A stretch of DNA of 64,000 nucleotides from NCBI GenBank assembly GCA_965200235.1, contig OZ241339.1, forward strand, positions 744,001 through 808,000, written 5' to 3'. The stretch comes from Azotimanducus chitobiosivorans. GTDB lineage: Bacteria; Pseudomonadota; Gammaproteobacteria; Pseudomonadales; Azotimanducaceae. Position numbers and translations under genes: made by a program. This document shows, piece after piece, positions 17,139 through 26,302 of this stretch (positions are counted from its first letter, which is position 1; every line of letters begins with the position of its first letter). The notes beneath the pieces were generated by a model that saw only the letters and a program-made list of their open reading frames with translations, had not been told where the DNA came from and made no database searches.

Positions 17139-17498
17139 ATGACTGTAGCCCTATCTTCGTTGTAATGAGATGCGTGAGAGTGCGCTTGGGCAGGTCATTC
17201 GCGTGGCGCGTAGGAAAGCAGCGCTGTTCAAGGCGATGTCGCCGACAGCCGCAGAGGTAGTGTGTGCGGGCCGTGCGGCCCTTCGTTTTCAATAGCTGGA
17301 AATTCAGGAAATGCAGGATTGCCAGCATTCGCAAAATAAGTGACATTAACGATATTGAGATTACGAGTTTCCGAGGCGCTTGGCGAATGTGACTCCAAGC
17401 TCTAAGTTGATTCAATCGGTGGTTCCGAATTCGGTGCATTCGAGGGCGCTCACCAAAGAAATGGCGACGCCAGCCACCTTGAGGTGAGCGCATTATAG
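17139..17498 (-). promoter_or_regulatory. rne promoter and long structured 5' leader
   Basis: On the minus strand a perfect TATAAT lies at 17492-17497. A good -35 is not obvious. Transcription starting near 17485 would give a leader of roughly 345 bases, close to the well-known long leader of E. coli rne through which RNase E controls its own mRNA. Near its 5' end GCGCTCACC pairs with GGTGAGCGC about 25 bases on, enclosing a second small stem. The divergent MBL gene starts at 17567, so its promoter must overlap this region. Confidence 0.6.
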
Positions 17499-17566
17499 CG
17501 CAGTTGCGCAAAATTCTCGCTTCGCCCTGTGGCAAGATACTGTTCAAGGGTCGAAGAGGGCAGGCG

Positions 17567-19000
17567 ATGTCGCGAATAGTCATCTGGGTGCTATTGATAT
17601 TTGCGGGCGTCATGGTCGGCGTTGTGATTGGATTGGGGCTTGGCAGAACGGATGCCGGGCGCCTGATTGACGAGCGTCGCGCCGAGGTCGTTGGCACCTT
17701 TGCGAGCGCATACGTCGCGTCGCAAACTGAGGTCGATGAGCGTGAGCAAGTGAAGACCGTTGCCAGCCTGCAGCATATCGATGTGGAGGTCGATCAGCCG
17801 GCTCCAGGCGTGTTTCGCGCCTGGGGCGTTGGCAACACCTTCCTCATCCCGACCGAAGCCGGCCATGTGCTCTTTGATGCCGGCCTCGGCACCCAGTCGG
17901 CGCGGCAAAAGCGTTTGCTGCAAGAGGCGGCGCCGGGCGAAGTGACGCACATCATCCTCTCGCACTCTCATGCCGACCACATTGGCGGCACCAAGTTCTG
18001 GCTCGCCGAGTTCCCAGATGCGCGTGTCATCACCCACGCCAAGTTCCTTGATGGCCAAACCTATCTGAAAGCGCTTGAACAGTATTTTTGGTCGAGAAAT
18101 CGCTTGCTCTACCCGTTCATGCCCGAGTCGCCGCCCGAGGAAGGATTCGTCGTCTATGGCGGCGTAGCGCCCGATATCCAGGTTCGTGAAGGTGAGGTTC
18201 TGCGGCTTGATATTGGCGGCGTCACCTTCGAGATCATAGGCACTGCGGGCGCCGAAGGCGAAGACAATATCGTCCTCTGGCTGCCCGAATCAAAAGTGCT
18301 GTTCAGTGGCGACTTCTTCGGGCCGCTGTTTCCCATGGTGCCGAACCTGTTCACGCTGCGCGGCGAAAAGTTCCGCGACCCGCTCGCCTATGTGCGCTCC
18401 CTCGATCAGCTCATCGCGCTCGAACCTGAGATGGTGTTGCCGAGCCATTTCGGCGAGGTTGTCGGGCGCGATGCGATTCTGCGCGACATGCGTAAGATGC
18501 GTGATGCGACGCAATATATCCACGATGCGACCATCGCTGGCATGAATCGCGGCGAGTCCATATGGGATCTCATGCGCACCGTCAAGCTGCCGCCCGAGCT
18601 CGCCCTGAGCCAAGGCCACGGCAAGGTGTCGTGGAATGTCCGCAGCATCTGGGAACACTACAGCACTTGGTTTCATTTTGAATCAACAACCGAACTCTAT
18701 CCGCTGCAAGTTCGCGAGCTCTATGCGGAAATCGCTGCGCTCGGCGGCGGTGCGGCGGCTTTTGAATCCGCGGCGCGGCGGCATCTTGACGACGGGTCGC
18801 CAGAAGCGGCGCTGCATATGGTCGAGATCGGATTGGCAGCGTCGGAGGGGCACGCTGGCCTCCTTGATGTGCGGCTCGACGCCCTCAATCAGCTCTTGAC
18901 GCGCGCCTTTCGTGATGGCAGCAACTACAGCGAGACTGGCTGGCTCAAAAGCCGCATTGCTGCGACCGAAGCTCGGCTTAGCGAATCGCGATCGGATTGA
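17567..19000 (+). CDS. Membrane-anchored alkylsulfatase-like MBL-fold hydrolase
   Basis: 477 residues from ATG 17567, preceded by AGAGGG; the frame is open further upstream but without family sequence. Residues 1-26 form a signal anchor (IVIWVLLIFAGVMVGVVIG). The metallo-beta-lactamase domain carries LSHSHADHIGG (the HxHxDH zinc site), a later GDFFGP and a His in LPSHFGE. The C-terminal part (about 310-380) resembles the alkylsulfatase dimerisation domain. The likely role is hydrolysis of an ester, perhaps a sulfate ester, in the periplasm, but the substrate is unknown. Its 3' end overlaps the convergent cyclase gene by 23 bases. A second relative is at 26442-27734. Confidence 0.85.
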   Translation: MSRIVIWVLLIFAGVMVGVVIGLGLGRTDAGRLIDERRAEVVGTFASAYVASQTEVDEREQVKTVASLQHIDVEVDQPAPGVFRAWGVGNTFLIPTEAGHVLFDAGLGTQSARQKRLLQEAAPGEVTHIILSHSHADHIGGTKFWLAEFPDARVITHAKFLDGQTYLKALEQYFWSRNRLLYPFMPESPPEEGFVVYGGVAPDIQVREGEVLRLDIGGVTFEIIGTAGAEGEDNIVLWLPESKVLFSGDFFGPLFPMVPNLFTLRGEKFRDPLAYVRSLDQLIALEPEMVLPSHFGEVVGRDAILRDMRKMRDATQYIHDATIAGMNRGESIWDLMRTVKLPPELALSQGHGKVSWNVRSIWEHYSTWFHFESTTELYPLQVRELYAEIAALGGGAAAFESAARRHLDDGSPEAALHMVEIGLAASEGHAGLLDVRLDALNQLLTRAFRDGSNYSETGWLKSRIAATEARLSESRSD

Positions 19001-19919
19001 CTACGACCTGCACCGTGCCAACAAAGCGCGGCTGACCGAGCACGAACAGGAATTCCCAGCCTTCATCCGCGGCAAGTGCCGCTGTCGCCATATTCTCGAG
19101 GATGTAGACGCCGTGGTTCTTGAGTAGGTCAACGTGCACCGGAAAGGCACGCTGCGGGTTTTCGGAGGGAATGACCTCAAGTCCCCAGGTGTCGGCACCG
19201 ATAGCGACCACGTCAAGCTCAGCGAGATAGTGAGCGCCTTCCTCGCCAATGCCGGGCATGCCAGCCATGAACGCATCCGGATCGCTTGTCGCAAGTGCCT
19301 GCCATCCGGTATGAAACAGCACGACATCGCCAGCGCCGATCTCGATGCCTTGTGATGCGGATGCCGCCTTGATCTCCGCCGAGTTGAATGCCTGTCCCGC
19401 TTCGAGCCGCTCGACGCCGAAGTGGCGCGCCATGTCGAGCAGCACGCCGCGTGTGACGATGGGCGGAATCTCGTGCGTGCCGAGCTTCGTGAGGCCGGTC
19501 GGGGTGACAAATTCCGAGGCGTGCAGGTTGTTGTAATAGACGTGGTCTGAGCCTAAATGGCCGAGGCCATCGAGCTGACTGCCGACGCCAAGCCACGTCA
19601 GCAGCAGGTCATCGTTGGCGGTGGCATTGTTGCTGCCGACTGGCGTGCCTGTACCGTCGGTGTTTTGCGTGACGACGAGCTTGTAGTCGCGCGGCGGGTA
19701 GGCGGGCGTGTCTGGGCCGGTTTCGACACCGAGCGCATAGGTCTTGCCGAGCGTGACGAGCGCGGCTGCGGACACTACTTTCTCGGCGCTCAACAGATTG
19801 GCGGCGCCCAAGGTGTCGTCCGGCCCAAAGCGCACAAGCGGTTCGTGATCTTCTGAAGCGAAGGCGGGCGGCGCAGCAAGCGCAAGTCCGATCATGATGC
19901 GAAAAGCGTGACGAACCAT
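18978..19919 (-). CDS. Exported cyclase-family (kynurenine formamidase-like) hydrolase
   Basis: 313 residues from ATG 19917-19919, with GAGGGA 10 bases upstream. Residues 1-22 are a signal peptide ending AFA. The family metal motif usually reads HxGTHxDxPxH; here the corresponding stretch is GVGSQLDGLGHLG, so part of it is changed. DVVLFHTGW and the C-terminal PVHVDLLKNHGVYILENM fit cyclase-family hydrolases. The substrate is unknown. Its start is 48 bases from the divergent GCS2 gene, and it overlaps the 3' end of the preceding MBL gene by 23 bases, which could cause antisense interference. Confidence 0.82.
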   Translation of the reverse strand: MVRHAFRIMIGLALAAPPAFASEDHEPLVRFGPDDTLGAANLLSAEKVVSAAALVTLGKTYALGVETGPDTPAYPPRDYKLVVTQNTDGTGTPVGSNNATANDDLLLTWLGVGSQLDGLGHLGSDHVYYNNLHASEFVTPTGLTKLGTHEIPPIVTRGVLLDMARHFGVERLEAGQAFNSAEIKAASASQGIEIGAGDVVLFHTGWQALATSDPDAFMAGMPGIGEEGAHYLAELDVVAIGADTWGLEVIPSENPQRAFPVHVDLLKNHGVYILENMATAALAADEGWEFLFVLGQPRFVGTVQVVVNPIAIR

Positions 19920-19967
19920 AGTGGAGCGTTCCCTCAAAACTGCGCTCAGCATTCTACATGGCGGATA

Positions 19968-21416
19968 ATGCGCCACGTTGATCCTTGCAGGCGTGCCTCT
20001 TTGGGCGAAGAAATACGGACACGGAGCTTTGCCGAGGAAGATTTCGCGGTGTTCGCCGAGCGCTTGCGCGAGGAGACGGAACTTCTGCGCTATCTCTTTG
20101 AGAACCGTGGTTTGAGTCAGCGCGAGCACGTCGCCGGATTCGAGCTCGAAGCATGGCTTGTCGATCAGGAGGGTAGGGCGCGTCCCGACAACGCGGTATT
20201 CCTTAAGCGCCTGAAGCATGGGCTCGTGGTGCCGGAGCTCGCCAAATTCAACGTCGAAATCAATGGCTCGCCGACGAGCCTGCAGGGCAAAGCTTTCTCG
20301 CGGCTGAACGATGAACTTCTCGCGACCTGGACGAAATGTGTCAACTGCGCGCGAATGCTTGGCGCGCACGTCCTGCAGATCGGCATCTTGCCGACGATTC
20401 AAGTGGAGGATCTGCACACGGACAACATGTCTGGCATGACGCGGTTTGCAGCGCTCAATGACAAGGTGCTTGAGCGACGCGGCGGCGCGCCGTTTCAAAT
20501 CGATATCCGTGGCGAGGCGCGTCTGCGGCGCACGCACCCGAACGTACTTCTCGAGGCTGCCGCGACATCATTTCAGGTGCATCTGCAAGTCAAGCCGGAG
20601 AGCGCCGCAGCGCTCTACAACGCATCCCTCTTGGCTTCGGCCGCATGCGTTGGCGCGGCGACGAATTCGCCCATGTTCCTCGGCAAGCAGTTGTGGATGG
20701 AGACGCGCATCCCGGTGTTCGAGCAATCAGTGGATGTGGGCGCAGACGATTTCAAGCATGTGACCTTCGGCTCCGGGTATGTTCGCGACTCATTGTTCGA
20801 GGTCTTTGCCGAGAATCTTGCGTCGTATCAGCCGCTGATTCCGCAGGTGGACGACGCCGCGCCGAGCCGATTTGCGCATTTGCGTCTTCACAACGGCACG
20901 GTCTGGCGCTGGAACCGACCGCTTGTCGGCTTCGACTACGACGGCACACCGCATCTTCGCCTCGAGCACCGAGTGATTCCTGCCGGACCGAGCCTCATTG
21001 ACAATATCGCCAATGCTGCGTTCTTCTACGGCCTAGTGCTCAACTTTGCCGAGGAGATAGATGCCTTGGGCGAGGAGATTCCGTTTGCCGAAGCGCGACG
21101 CAATTTTTATCGCGCTGCCAGACATGGGACGGATGCCCAGGTGCGTTGGCGCGGCGGCGAGGTGACGCGCCTCAAAGATCTGCTGCTGCGCGAGTTGCTG
21201 CCGCGTGCGCGCCTCGGTCTCTTGAGCGAGAACATTCCCGAATCGGAAGTCCACGAGTTCCTTCATATCGTGGCGAGGCGCGTGGAACAGGACCAGACAG
21301 GTGCCCATTGGATGCGGTCTTGGCTCGGCGAGCACGGGGACGACCATCACGGGCTTGTGCTTGCCTATCTTGACCGGCAGACCGATGGCGCGCCGGTTCA
21401 CGAATGGAGCGTCTGA
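19968..21416 (+). CDS. Glutamate-cysteine ligase-like protein (GCS2 family)
   Basis: 482 residues from ATG 19968; a GGCGGA lies close upstream, and the frame is open to 19908. GFELEAWLVD and FNVEINGSP are the ATP/metal-binding Glu stretches of the GCS2 glutamate-cysteine ligase family; TSFQVHLQVKP and NSPMFLGKQLW also fit. True gamma-glutamylcysteine synthesis for glutathione is possible, but this group is usually found beside an AstE/aspartoacylase-like gene, as here (next gene 22 bases on), so another amide-forming role cannot be excluded. It heads a plus-strand run that continues through the molybdenum hydroxylase. Confidence 0.82.
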   Translation: MRHVDPCRRASLGEEIRTRSFAEEDFAVFAERLREETELLRYLFENRGLSQREHVAGFELEAWLVDQEGRARPDNAVFLKRLKHGLVVPELAKFNVEINGSPTSLQGKAFSRLNDELLATWTKCVNCARMLGAHVLQIGILPTIQVEDLHTDNMSGMTRFAALNDKVLERRGGAPFQIDIRGEARLRRTHPNVLLEAAATSFQVHLQVKPESAAALYNASLLASAACVGAATNSPMFLGKQLWMETRIPVFEQSVDVGADDFKHVTFGSGYVRDSLFEVFAENLASYQPLIPQVDDAAPSRFAHLRLHNGTVWRWNRPLVGFDYDGTPHLRLEHRVIPAGPSLIDNIANAAFFYGLVLNFAEEIDALGEEIPFAEARRNFYRAARHGTDAQVRWRGGEVTRLKDLLLRELLPRARLGLLSENIPESEVHEFLHIVARRVEQDQTGAHWMRSWLGEHGDDHHGLVLAYLDRQTDGAPVHEWSV

Positions 21417-21438
21417 AATTGCGCACGGGGCATCGCGC

Positions 21439-22515
21439 ATGACCGATTCGCTCGAAGTGCTGCAAGCCATGCCGAGCGGCCTTCTCGATCTGCCAGCAGC
21501 TGCGCTCGGCGCATCGCTGCGAGGGCCTACGCTGATCGAGATCCAAGGGCGCCGCGAACCGCCTTTGTTTGTGTCTAGCCTCGTGCACGGCGATGAAGTG
21601 GGCGGATGGGAAGCTGTGCGCGGTCTGCTGCGCGCATTGGGAAGGCGCGCCCCCGCACGCAGCCTGCGGCTCTTGATCGGCAATCCCAGAGCGGCCGCGC
21701 AAGGGGTTCGGCATCTTGACGATCAGCCAGACTTCAACCGGGTCTGGCATCGCGCTTTGGGCGAAGCGCCTGATCATCCGCTTGCGGCGGCTGCGCGTGA
21801 AGTCACCCGGCGGATGAAGCGCGAAGGCTGCTTCGCCGCGGTGGACATCCACAACAACAGTGGTGTTAATCCGCCCCATGTATGCGTGGCAGGGATCGAT
21901 TGGTACACGCTTCGGGTGGCATCCCTGTTTTCCTCGATCACGGTGCACGTTGACCATCCGCAAACCATTCAAACAGCGGCGTTCGCCGAGTTTTGCCCCG
22001 CCGTGACGCTTGAGGTCGGACGTGCTCGCGAGCGCGCGGGTGTTGAACGCGCGCTGACATTGCTGCGCACGCTGCTCGCTATGGATTCGCTCGATGAGAT
22101 CAGCGTTGGCGACGGCAGCGGCGTCAAGCTCTTCCGTGCACTCGCGCGCGTCGAGATTGCGCGCGGCTGTCGCTTCGCATTCGCCGGCGAAGATGCTGAA
22201 AACGGCGCCGACCTGACGCTCCGCGCCGAGCTGGAAGCGCACAACTTCGAGCGAGTCGGTCAAGGCACGCCGCTCGGCTGGCTTGGTGAGACCACTCGCG
22301 AGCCGCCGCTCTTCGTCACCGCGCGTCGCGGCGAACTTGACTTTGACGCGTTTTTCGAAGTGCGCCAGCGGGCCGTGCATCTCAGCCGCGATGTGTTTTT
22401 TTCCATGTTCACGACCAATCACGCGAGTATTCGTCAAGATTGCCTGTGCTACCTCATGGAGCCCATCGAATTGCAGCGAATCGAGGACATGGAACGTCAT
22501 GCCGAGCGAATTTGA
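21439..22515 (+). CDS. Succinylglutamate desuccinylase/aspartoacylase family protein
   Basis: 358 residues from ATG 21439. The zinc site of M14-like AstE/AspA enzymes is visible: His and Glu in SSLVHGDEVGGWEA, then the third ligand in AVDIHNNSGVNPPH, and a possible catalytic Glu in VTLEVGRARERAG. These enzymes cleave N-acyl amino acids. The family substrate is not set by sequence. It is paired with the GCS2 gene upstream and overlaps the next gene by 17 bases, so the three are very likely co-expressed. Confidence 0.83.
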   Translation: MTDSLEVLQAMPSGLLDLPAAALGASLRGPTLIEIQGRREPPLFVSSLVHGDEVGGWEAVRGLLRALGRRAPARSLRLLIGNPRAAAQGVRHLDDQPDFNRVWHRALGEAPDHPLAAAAREVTRRMKREGCFAAVDIHNNSGVNPPHVCVAGIDWYTLRVASLFSSITVHVDHPQTIQTAAFAEFCPAVTLEVGRARERAGVERALTLLRTLLAMDSLDEISVGDGSGVKLFRALARVEIARGCRFAFAGEDAENGADLTLRAELEAHNFERVGQGTPLGWLGETTREPPLFVTARRGELDFDAFFEVRQRAVHLSRDVFFSMFTTNHASIRQDCLCYLMEPIELQRIEDMERHAERI

Positions 22516-22963
22516 GCTGGAAGTCAACGGCACGCTGTTTCAGATCGAAGCGCCGGGTCAGTGCGGCCTGCTTGATGTGCTGCGTGATTCCTTGAAGCTC
22601 AAAGGTGCGAAGCGCGGCTGCGATGTCGGCGAATGCGGCGCGTGCACCGTGCTTGTTGACGGCGAACCTGTATACGCCTGCCTCGCCACGCTAGGTGCTT
22701 GTCAAAGGCGGCGGGTAGTCACCATTGAAGGACTTTCCGAGGGCGATGACTTGCATCCGGTTCAACATGCGTTCCTCTCGATGAGGGCGCTTTCCTGCGG
22801 CTTTTGCACCCCCGGCATGATCATGTCCACGGTCGCGCTGCTCGCAAAGAAAGAACAGTTCACACGCGAGGAAATACGGCAGGCATTGAGCGGCAACCTG
22901 TGCGCCTGCGGCGTGTTCGAGGCGGTGGTGGACGCGGTCGAAGCGCTCGTCGAGCATTCGTAG
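22499..22963 (+). CDS. [2Fe-2S] subunit of a xanthine dehydrogenase-family molybdenum hydroxylase
   Basis: 154 residues from ATG 22499, inside the end of the previous gene. The ferredoxin-type cluster is CDVGECGACTV with a later CLA; the second cluster is CGFCTPGM and GNLCACG. This is the small electron-transfer subunit that passes electrons from the Moco centre to FAD. Most relatives have GNLCRCT; here Arg is Ala. It is followed 12 bases later by the large fused subunit. Confidence 0.93.
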   Translation: MPSEFELEVNGTLFQIEAPGQCGLLDVLRDSLKLKGAKRGCDVGECGACTVLVDGEPVYACLATLGACQRRRVVTIEGLSEGDDLHPVQHAFLSMRALSCGFCTPGMIMSTVALLAKKEQFTREEIRQALSGNLCACGVFEAVVDAVEALVEHS

Positions 22964-22975
22964 CGGCGGCACTCT

Positions 22976-25900
22976 ATGCGCAGCGGGGACACATACGAGC
23001 AAGCGCGTCTCGAGGCCAAGGTGCGCGGCGAGGCGCGCTATATCGATGACATCGAGCTGCCCGACATGCTGCACGGCGCGATTGCGCGCGCGCCGCTCGC
23101 GCACGCCAATATCGTGTCCATCGATACCTCAAAGGCGGGGACGCGCGAAGGCGTCTGCGCGGTCGTTACCAGTCGTGATCTCGCTGATCTCAAGTACCTT
23201 CATATGCCGCGCTATTCGGACCGGCGCATCCTCGCCCGGGACAAGGTTCGCTTCTACGGCGAAGAGGTTGCTGCGGTGGCGGCAGTCGATGTGCAAACGG
23301 CGTGCGCAGCCGCCGCTGAAATCGAGGTGCGCTACGCATCGCTCGGCTATGCGGAATCGGCTGAGCGCGCGCTGAAGCGCTACTTTCCGCGGATCAACGC
23401 GCCGCCGGGCAGTGCGCTCGGCAAGAATCTCGTGCTCAAGTTCAATCGCGATTTTGGCGATGTGGACGTGAGCGAAGCGCGCGCTGCAACCACCATTGAA
23501 GGTCGGTATCACGCGGAGGCCTGTGTGCCAGCGAGCTTGGAAGCAGGCGGCACCATCGCGCACTTCGATGCCGCGCACGAGACGCTTCAAGTCTGGACGA
23601 CCTCGCAAGCGCCGTTTGTTGTGCGCTGGGAGCTCGCCGAGGTGCTGCGTCTTGACCGCGATCAAATAGACGTCAAGCCGCTGTTCATCGGCTCGCCACC
23701 GAGCGCAAGCGCCTACTGCCCGGAACATGCCGCCATTGCTGCGGCGCTGTCCATGGCGACTCACCGCCCCGTCAAGATTGTGCTGCCGCACAATGAAGAC
23801 ATCATCAGCAAGCGCGCCGAGTGTGCCGAGCGCATAGACCTGCGCCAGTCGCTCGATGGCGAAGGCAATGTCTCGGCGCGCGGCGTCTCGGTACTCGTGG
23901 ATGCCGGTGCCTATGCGGGCCTCGCGCCAGCGCACTTGATTGCTGGTAGGCAAGTTGCCGCCGAACTCTACCGCGTGCCAGCAGTACGCTTCGATTGGCA
24001 GGTCGCCTATAGCAATACGGCGGCGGGGGGGCTCTATCCCTCGCTTGGCATTCCACAGATGCTGTGGGCGATCGAGGATCAGATGGACCGGGCTGCTGAA
24101 GCCTGTGGCATGGATCCCTTGGACTACCGTATACGGCAGGCCAGCCGGGCTGGCGATGAGACGCCGCTCGGCAGGCAGGTGCAAGGCTCGGAAATGATCG
24201 CGTGCCTCGAAGCGGTGGGCGATCAAATTGGCTGGCGTGAGAAGCGCGAGAACTATTGCGCAGGGCGGGGCGTTGGCGTGGCGGCGTGCGTCTGGCCGAG
24301 CGCCGGCATGCTGGGTGCGGAAGGTTTCGTGTGCGAGGTGTCACTGGCGCTTGACGCGAGTGGCGTTATTTCGCTCGGTGTTGAACGTGTGACAGCGGAC
24401 GCGCGGCAGAACGGCATTCTTGCGCGCGCCTGCGCAGAGGCGCTGGGCGTTCGCGAATCGCTGATCGATCTTGTGATTCGGGATTCGCACGAAACGGCGA
24501 GGCAGTCCGCGCTCGCGCCCTATGACGAGACGCTCGTTCTGGTGGATGCCATCCTTGATGCGGCGGGTGCATTCCGGACGACGCTGCGCACGGCCCTTGC
24601 CGACCCCGAACTTCGGATTGACGGCGACCGCATCGTAAGCAAAGCGCAAGGCGCACTGACGCTGGCAGAGGGGTATGCCAAGGCTGGCCCGTGCGCTAGC
24701 CTAGGCGTCGCGCCGCGTTCGGCGGCGCAGGCGCCGGAAGCTCACGGTCATTTGTCTGAGATGCACAGCGTCTGCGCGCACGCCGCTGAAGTCGAGGTGG
24801 AGCCGTTGACTGGTGAGGTGCGTGTTCGTCGCGTGGTCGTCGCCCTCGACATCGGCGAAATCTTGCGGCGCGAAGCGCTTGAAGGGGAGGTGCGCGAAGG
24901 TGTCGAGCGTGCAATTCAGCTCGCGCTCGGCGAACCCATGCGCGTTGATGCCGGCAAGCCCGTGCATACGAGCCCGGCGAGCTTGGGTGCGCTTCGCTTT
25001 GAGGATGCGCCTTCGATTGAGATTGTGCAGGTGGCGTCGCAATCCTCTGCCGGACCATTGAACGCCAAAGCGACCGGCGAATCAGCGGGGTATGCGGGCG
25101 TTGCCGCGATCGCCGGCGCTATCGCACATGCCACTGGATGCCGCTTGGACACCATGCCGTTCACGGCAGAGCGTATACGCGCAGCGATGATGTGCAAGGC
25201 CAAGACGGACAACGCGCCGCACGAGGCGATCCCAACCTATCCCTTCGCGCAGGCGGCGAACATTCGAGACGCTGGGCTGCGCACAGCGTTGAACGCGGTG
25301 CCCGCGCGTCGCCGGTTAATGCCGCTTGCGCGCCCCGATGAACACCGCTATCTGCTGGCAGAGCATGTGGACGAGGTGTTTGATTGCTTGCTGAGAAGTG
25401 GCGTTGCGACGAAAATCCGCGCAGGCGGCACTGATTTGACGCCGGGCATCCATCAAGGCATCTATCGACCTGAACTGGTCGTAGATATTTCGCGCATACC
25501 GGCGCTCGTTGGCGTGGCGCGCACGCATAACTGCTTGCGCATTGGTGCATGCACACGCCTGTCTGCGCTCGAAGTCGATGCCGAGGTGCAAGACCTGTTT
25601 CCAGTGCTTGCAGCTAGCGTCAATATGATCGCCAGCGCGCAGATTCGCAATCTTGCGACGGTTGGCGGCAACCTCTGCCAACAAAAGCAATGCAGCTATT
25701 ACCGCAACGCCTTTCCGTGCCGCAAGCTGAAAGGTATCGGTCATCCATGCTTCGCTGTCACCGGCGATCATCGTCGTCACTCGGTTATGCGCACATGGCC
25801 TTGCGCTGCGCCGTGCCCTTCAGACCTTGCGCCGCTCCTTGATGTGCTCGACGCCGCGCTTGTCATCGGCTCCGCATCGGGCGAGCGGCGAACGTCCATG

Positions 25901-26302
25901 GATAGGTTTTATCGTTGGTCGGGTGAGCCGGCGCTGGCTCCCGATGAGATGCTGACTGCAATCGAAGTGCCTTTGCAAGGGTCGCCGCGCAGCACGGTTT
26001 TTGAGAAGCATGCGACAACACGCGGCGATTTTGCGCTGGCTTCAGTGGCGGTCAGTCTCGGCATGTGGCAAGGTCGAGTCCGAACCGCGAGGATCTCGCT
26101 CGGCGGCGTCTCGCCGTTTCCTGAGCGTGCGCACCTTGCCGAGCGAATGCTCATCGACCAGGCACCGAGCGATCAGCGTATTCGCGAAGCTGCTCGCGCG
26201 ACTGTGCGTGGCGCGCTGCCGATGCGCATGAACAAAGGTAAAGTGCCGCTGGTGGTGCAGCTTGCCGAGCGCGCCTTTGCTCGGGCCTTAGGGAGACTCT
26301 GA
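22976..26302 (+). CDS. Molybdenum hydroxylase large chain: Moco domain fused to an FAD domain (Moco first)
   Basis: 1108 residues. About 1-750 is the aldehyde oxidase/xanthine dehydrogenase Moco domain: the a/b hammerhead (ARYIDDIELPDMLHGAI), DPLDYR, and the expected catalytic Glu702 in ATGESAGYAG. About 790-1108 is a CO dehydrogenase-type FAD domain (IRAGGTDLTPG, IRNLATVGGNL). Cys901, 906, 915 and 925 in that domain fit the extra [4Fe-4S] insert known from 4-hydroxybenzoyl-CoA reductase-like enzymes. Two things are odd. Classical xanthine dehydrogenase runs FeS-FAD-Moco, but here Moco precedes FAD. And the usual GGGFGGK Moco loop reads GSPPSASAY, with another expected RG stretch reading PS. 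The substrate is unknown and activity uncertain. Its stop lies in the stem-loop element at 26291. Confidence 0.88.
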   Translation: MRSGDTYEQARLEAKVRGEARYIDDIELPDMLHGAIARAPLAHANIVSIDTSKAGTREGVCAVVTSRDLADLKYLHMPRYSDRRILARDKVRFYGEEVAAVAAVDVQTACAAAAEIEVRYASLGYAESAERALKRYFPRINAPPGSALGKNLVLKFNRDFGDVDVSEARAATTIEGRYHAEACVPASLEAGGTIAHFDAAHETLQVWTTSQAPFVVRWELAEVLRLDRDQIDVKPLFIGSPPSASAYCPEHAAIAAALSMATHRPVKIVLPHNEDIISKRAECAERIDLRQSLDGEGNVSARGVSVLVDAGAYAGLAPAHLIAGRQVAAELYRVPAVRFDWQVAYSNTAAGGLYPSLGIPQMLWAIEDQMDRAAEACGMDPLDYRIRQASRAGDETPLGRQVQGSEMIACLEAVGDQIGWREKRENYCAGRGVGVAACVWPSAGMLGAEGFVCEVSLALDASGVISLGVERVTADARQNGILARACAEALGVRESLIDLVIRDSHETARQSALAPYDETLVLVDAILDAAGAFRTTLRTALADPELRIDGDRIVSKAQGALTLAEGYAKAGPCASLGVAPRSAAQAPEAHGHLSEMHSVCAHAAEVEVEPLTGEVRVRRVVVALDIGEILRREALEGEVREGVERAIQLALGEPMRVDAGKPVHTSPASLGALRFEDAPSIEIVQVASQSSAGPLNAKATGESAGYAGVAAIAGAIAHATGCRLDTMPFTAERIRAAMMCKAKTDNAPHEAIPTYPFAQAANIRDAGLRTALNAVPARRRLMPLARPDEHRYLLAEHVDEVFDCLLRSGVATKIRAGGTDLTPGIHQGIYRPELVVDISRIPALVGVARTHNCLRIGACTRLSALEVDAEVQDLFPVLAASVNMIASAQIRNLATVGGNLCQQKQCSYYRNAFPCRKLKGIGHPCFAVTGDHRRHSVMRTWPCAAPCPSDLAPLLDVLDAALVIGSASGERRTSMDRFYRWSGEPALAPDEMLTAIEVPLQGSPRSTVFEKHATTRGDFALASVAVSLGMWQGRVRTARISLGGVSPFPERAHLAERMLIDQAPSDQRIREAARATVRGALPMRMNKGKVPLVVQLAERAFARALGRL

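Noticed and set aside
17504..17566. Longer N-terminus of the MBL hydrolase
   Set aside because: It puts a charged peptide before a clear signal anchor; the ATG at 17567 has a ribosome site.
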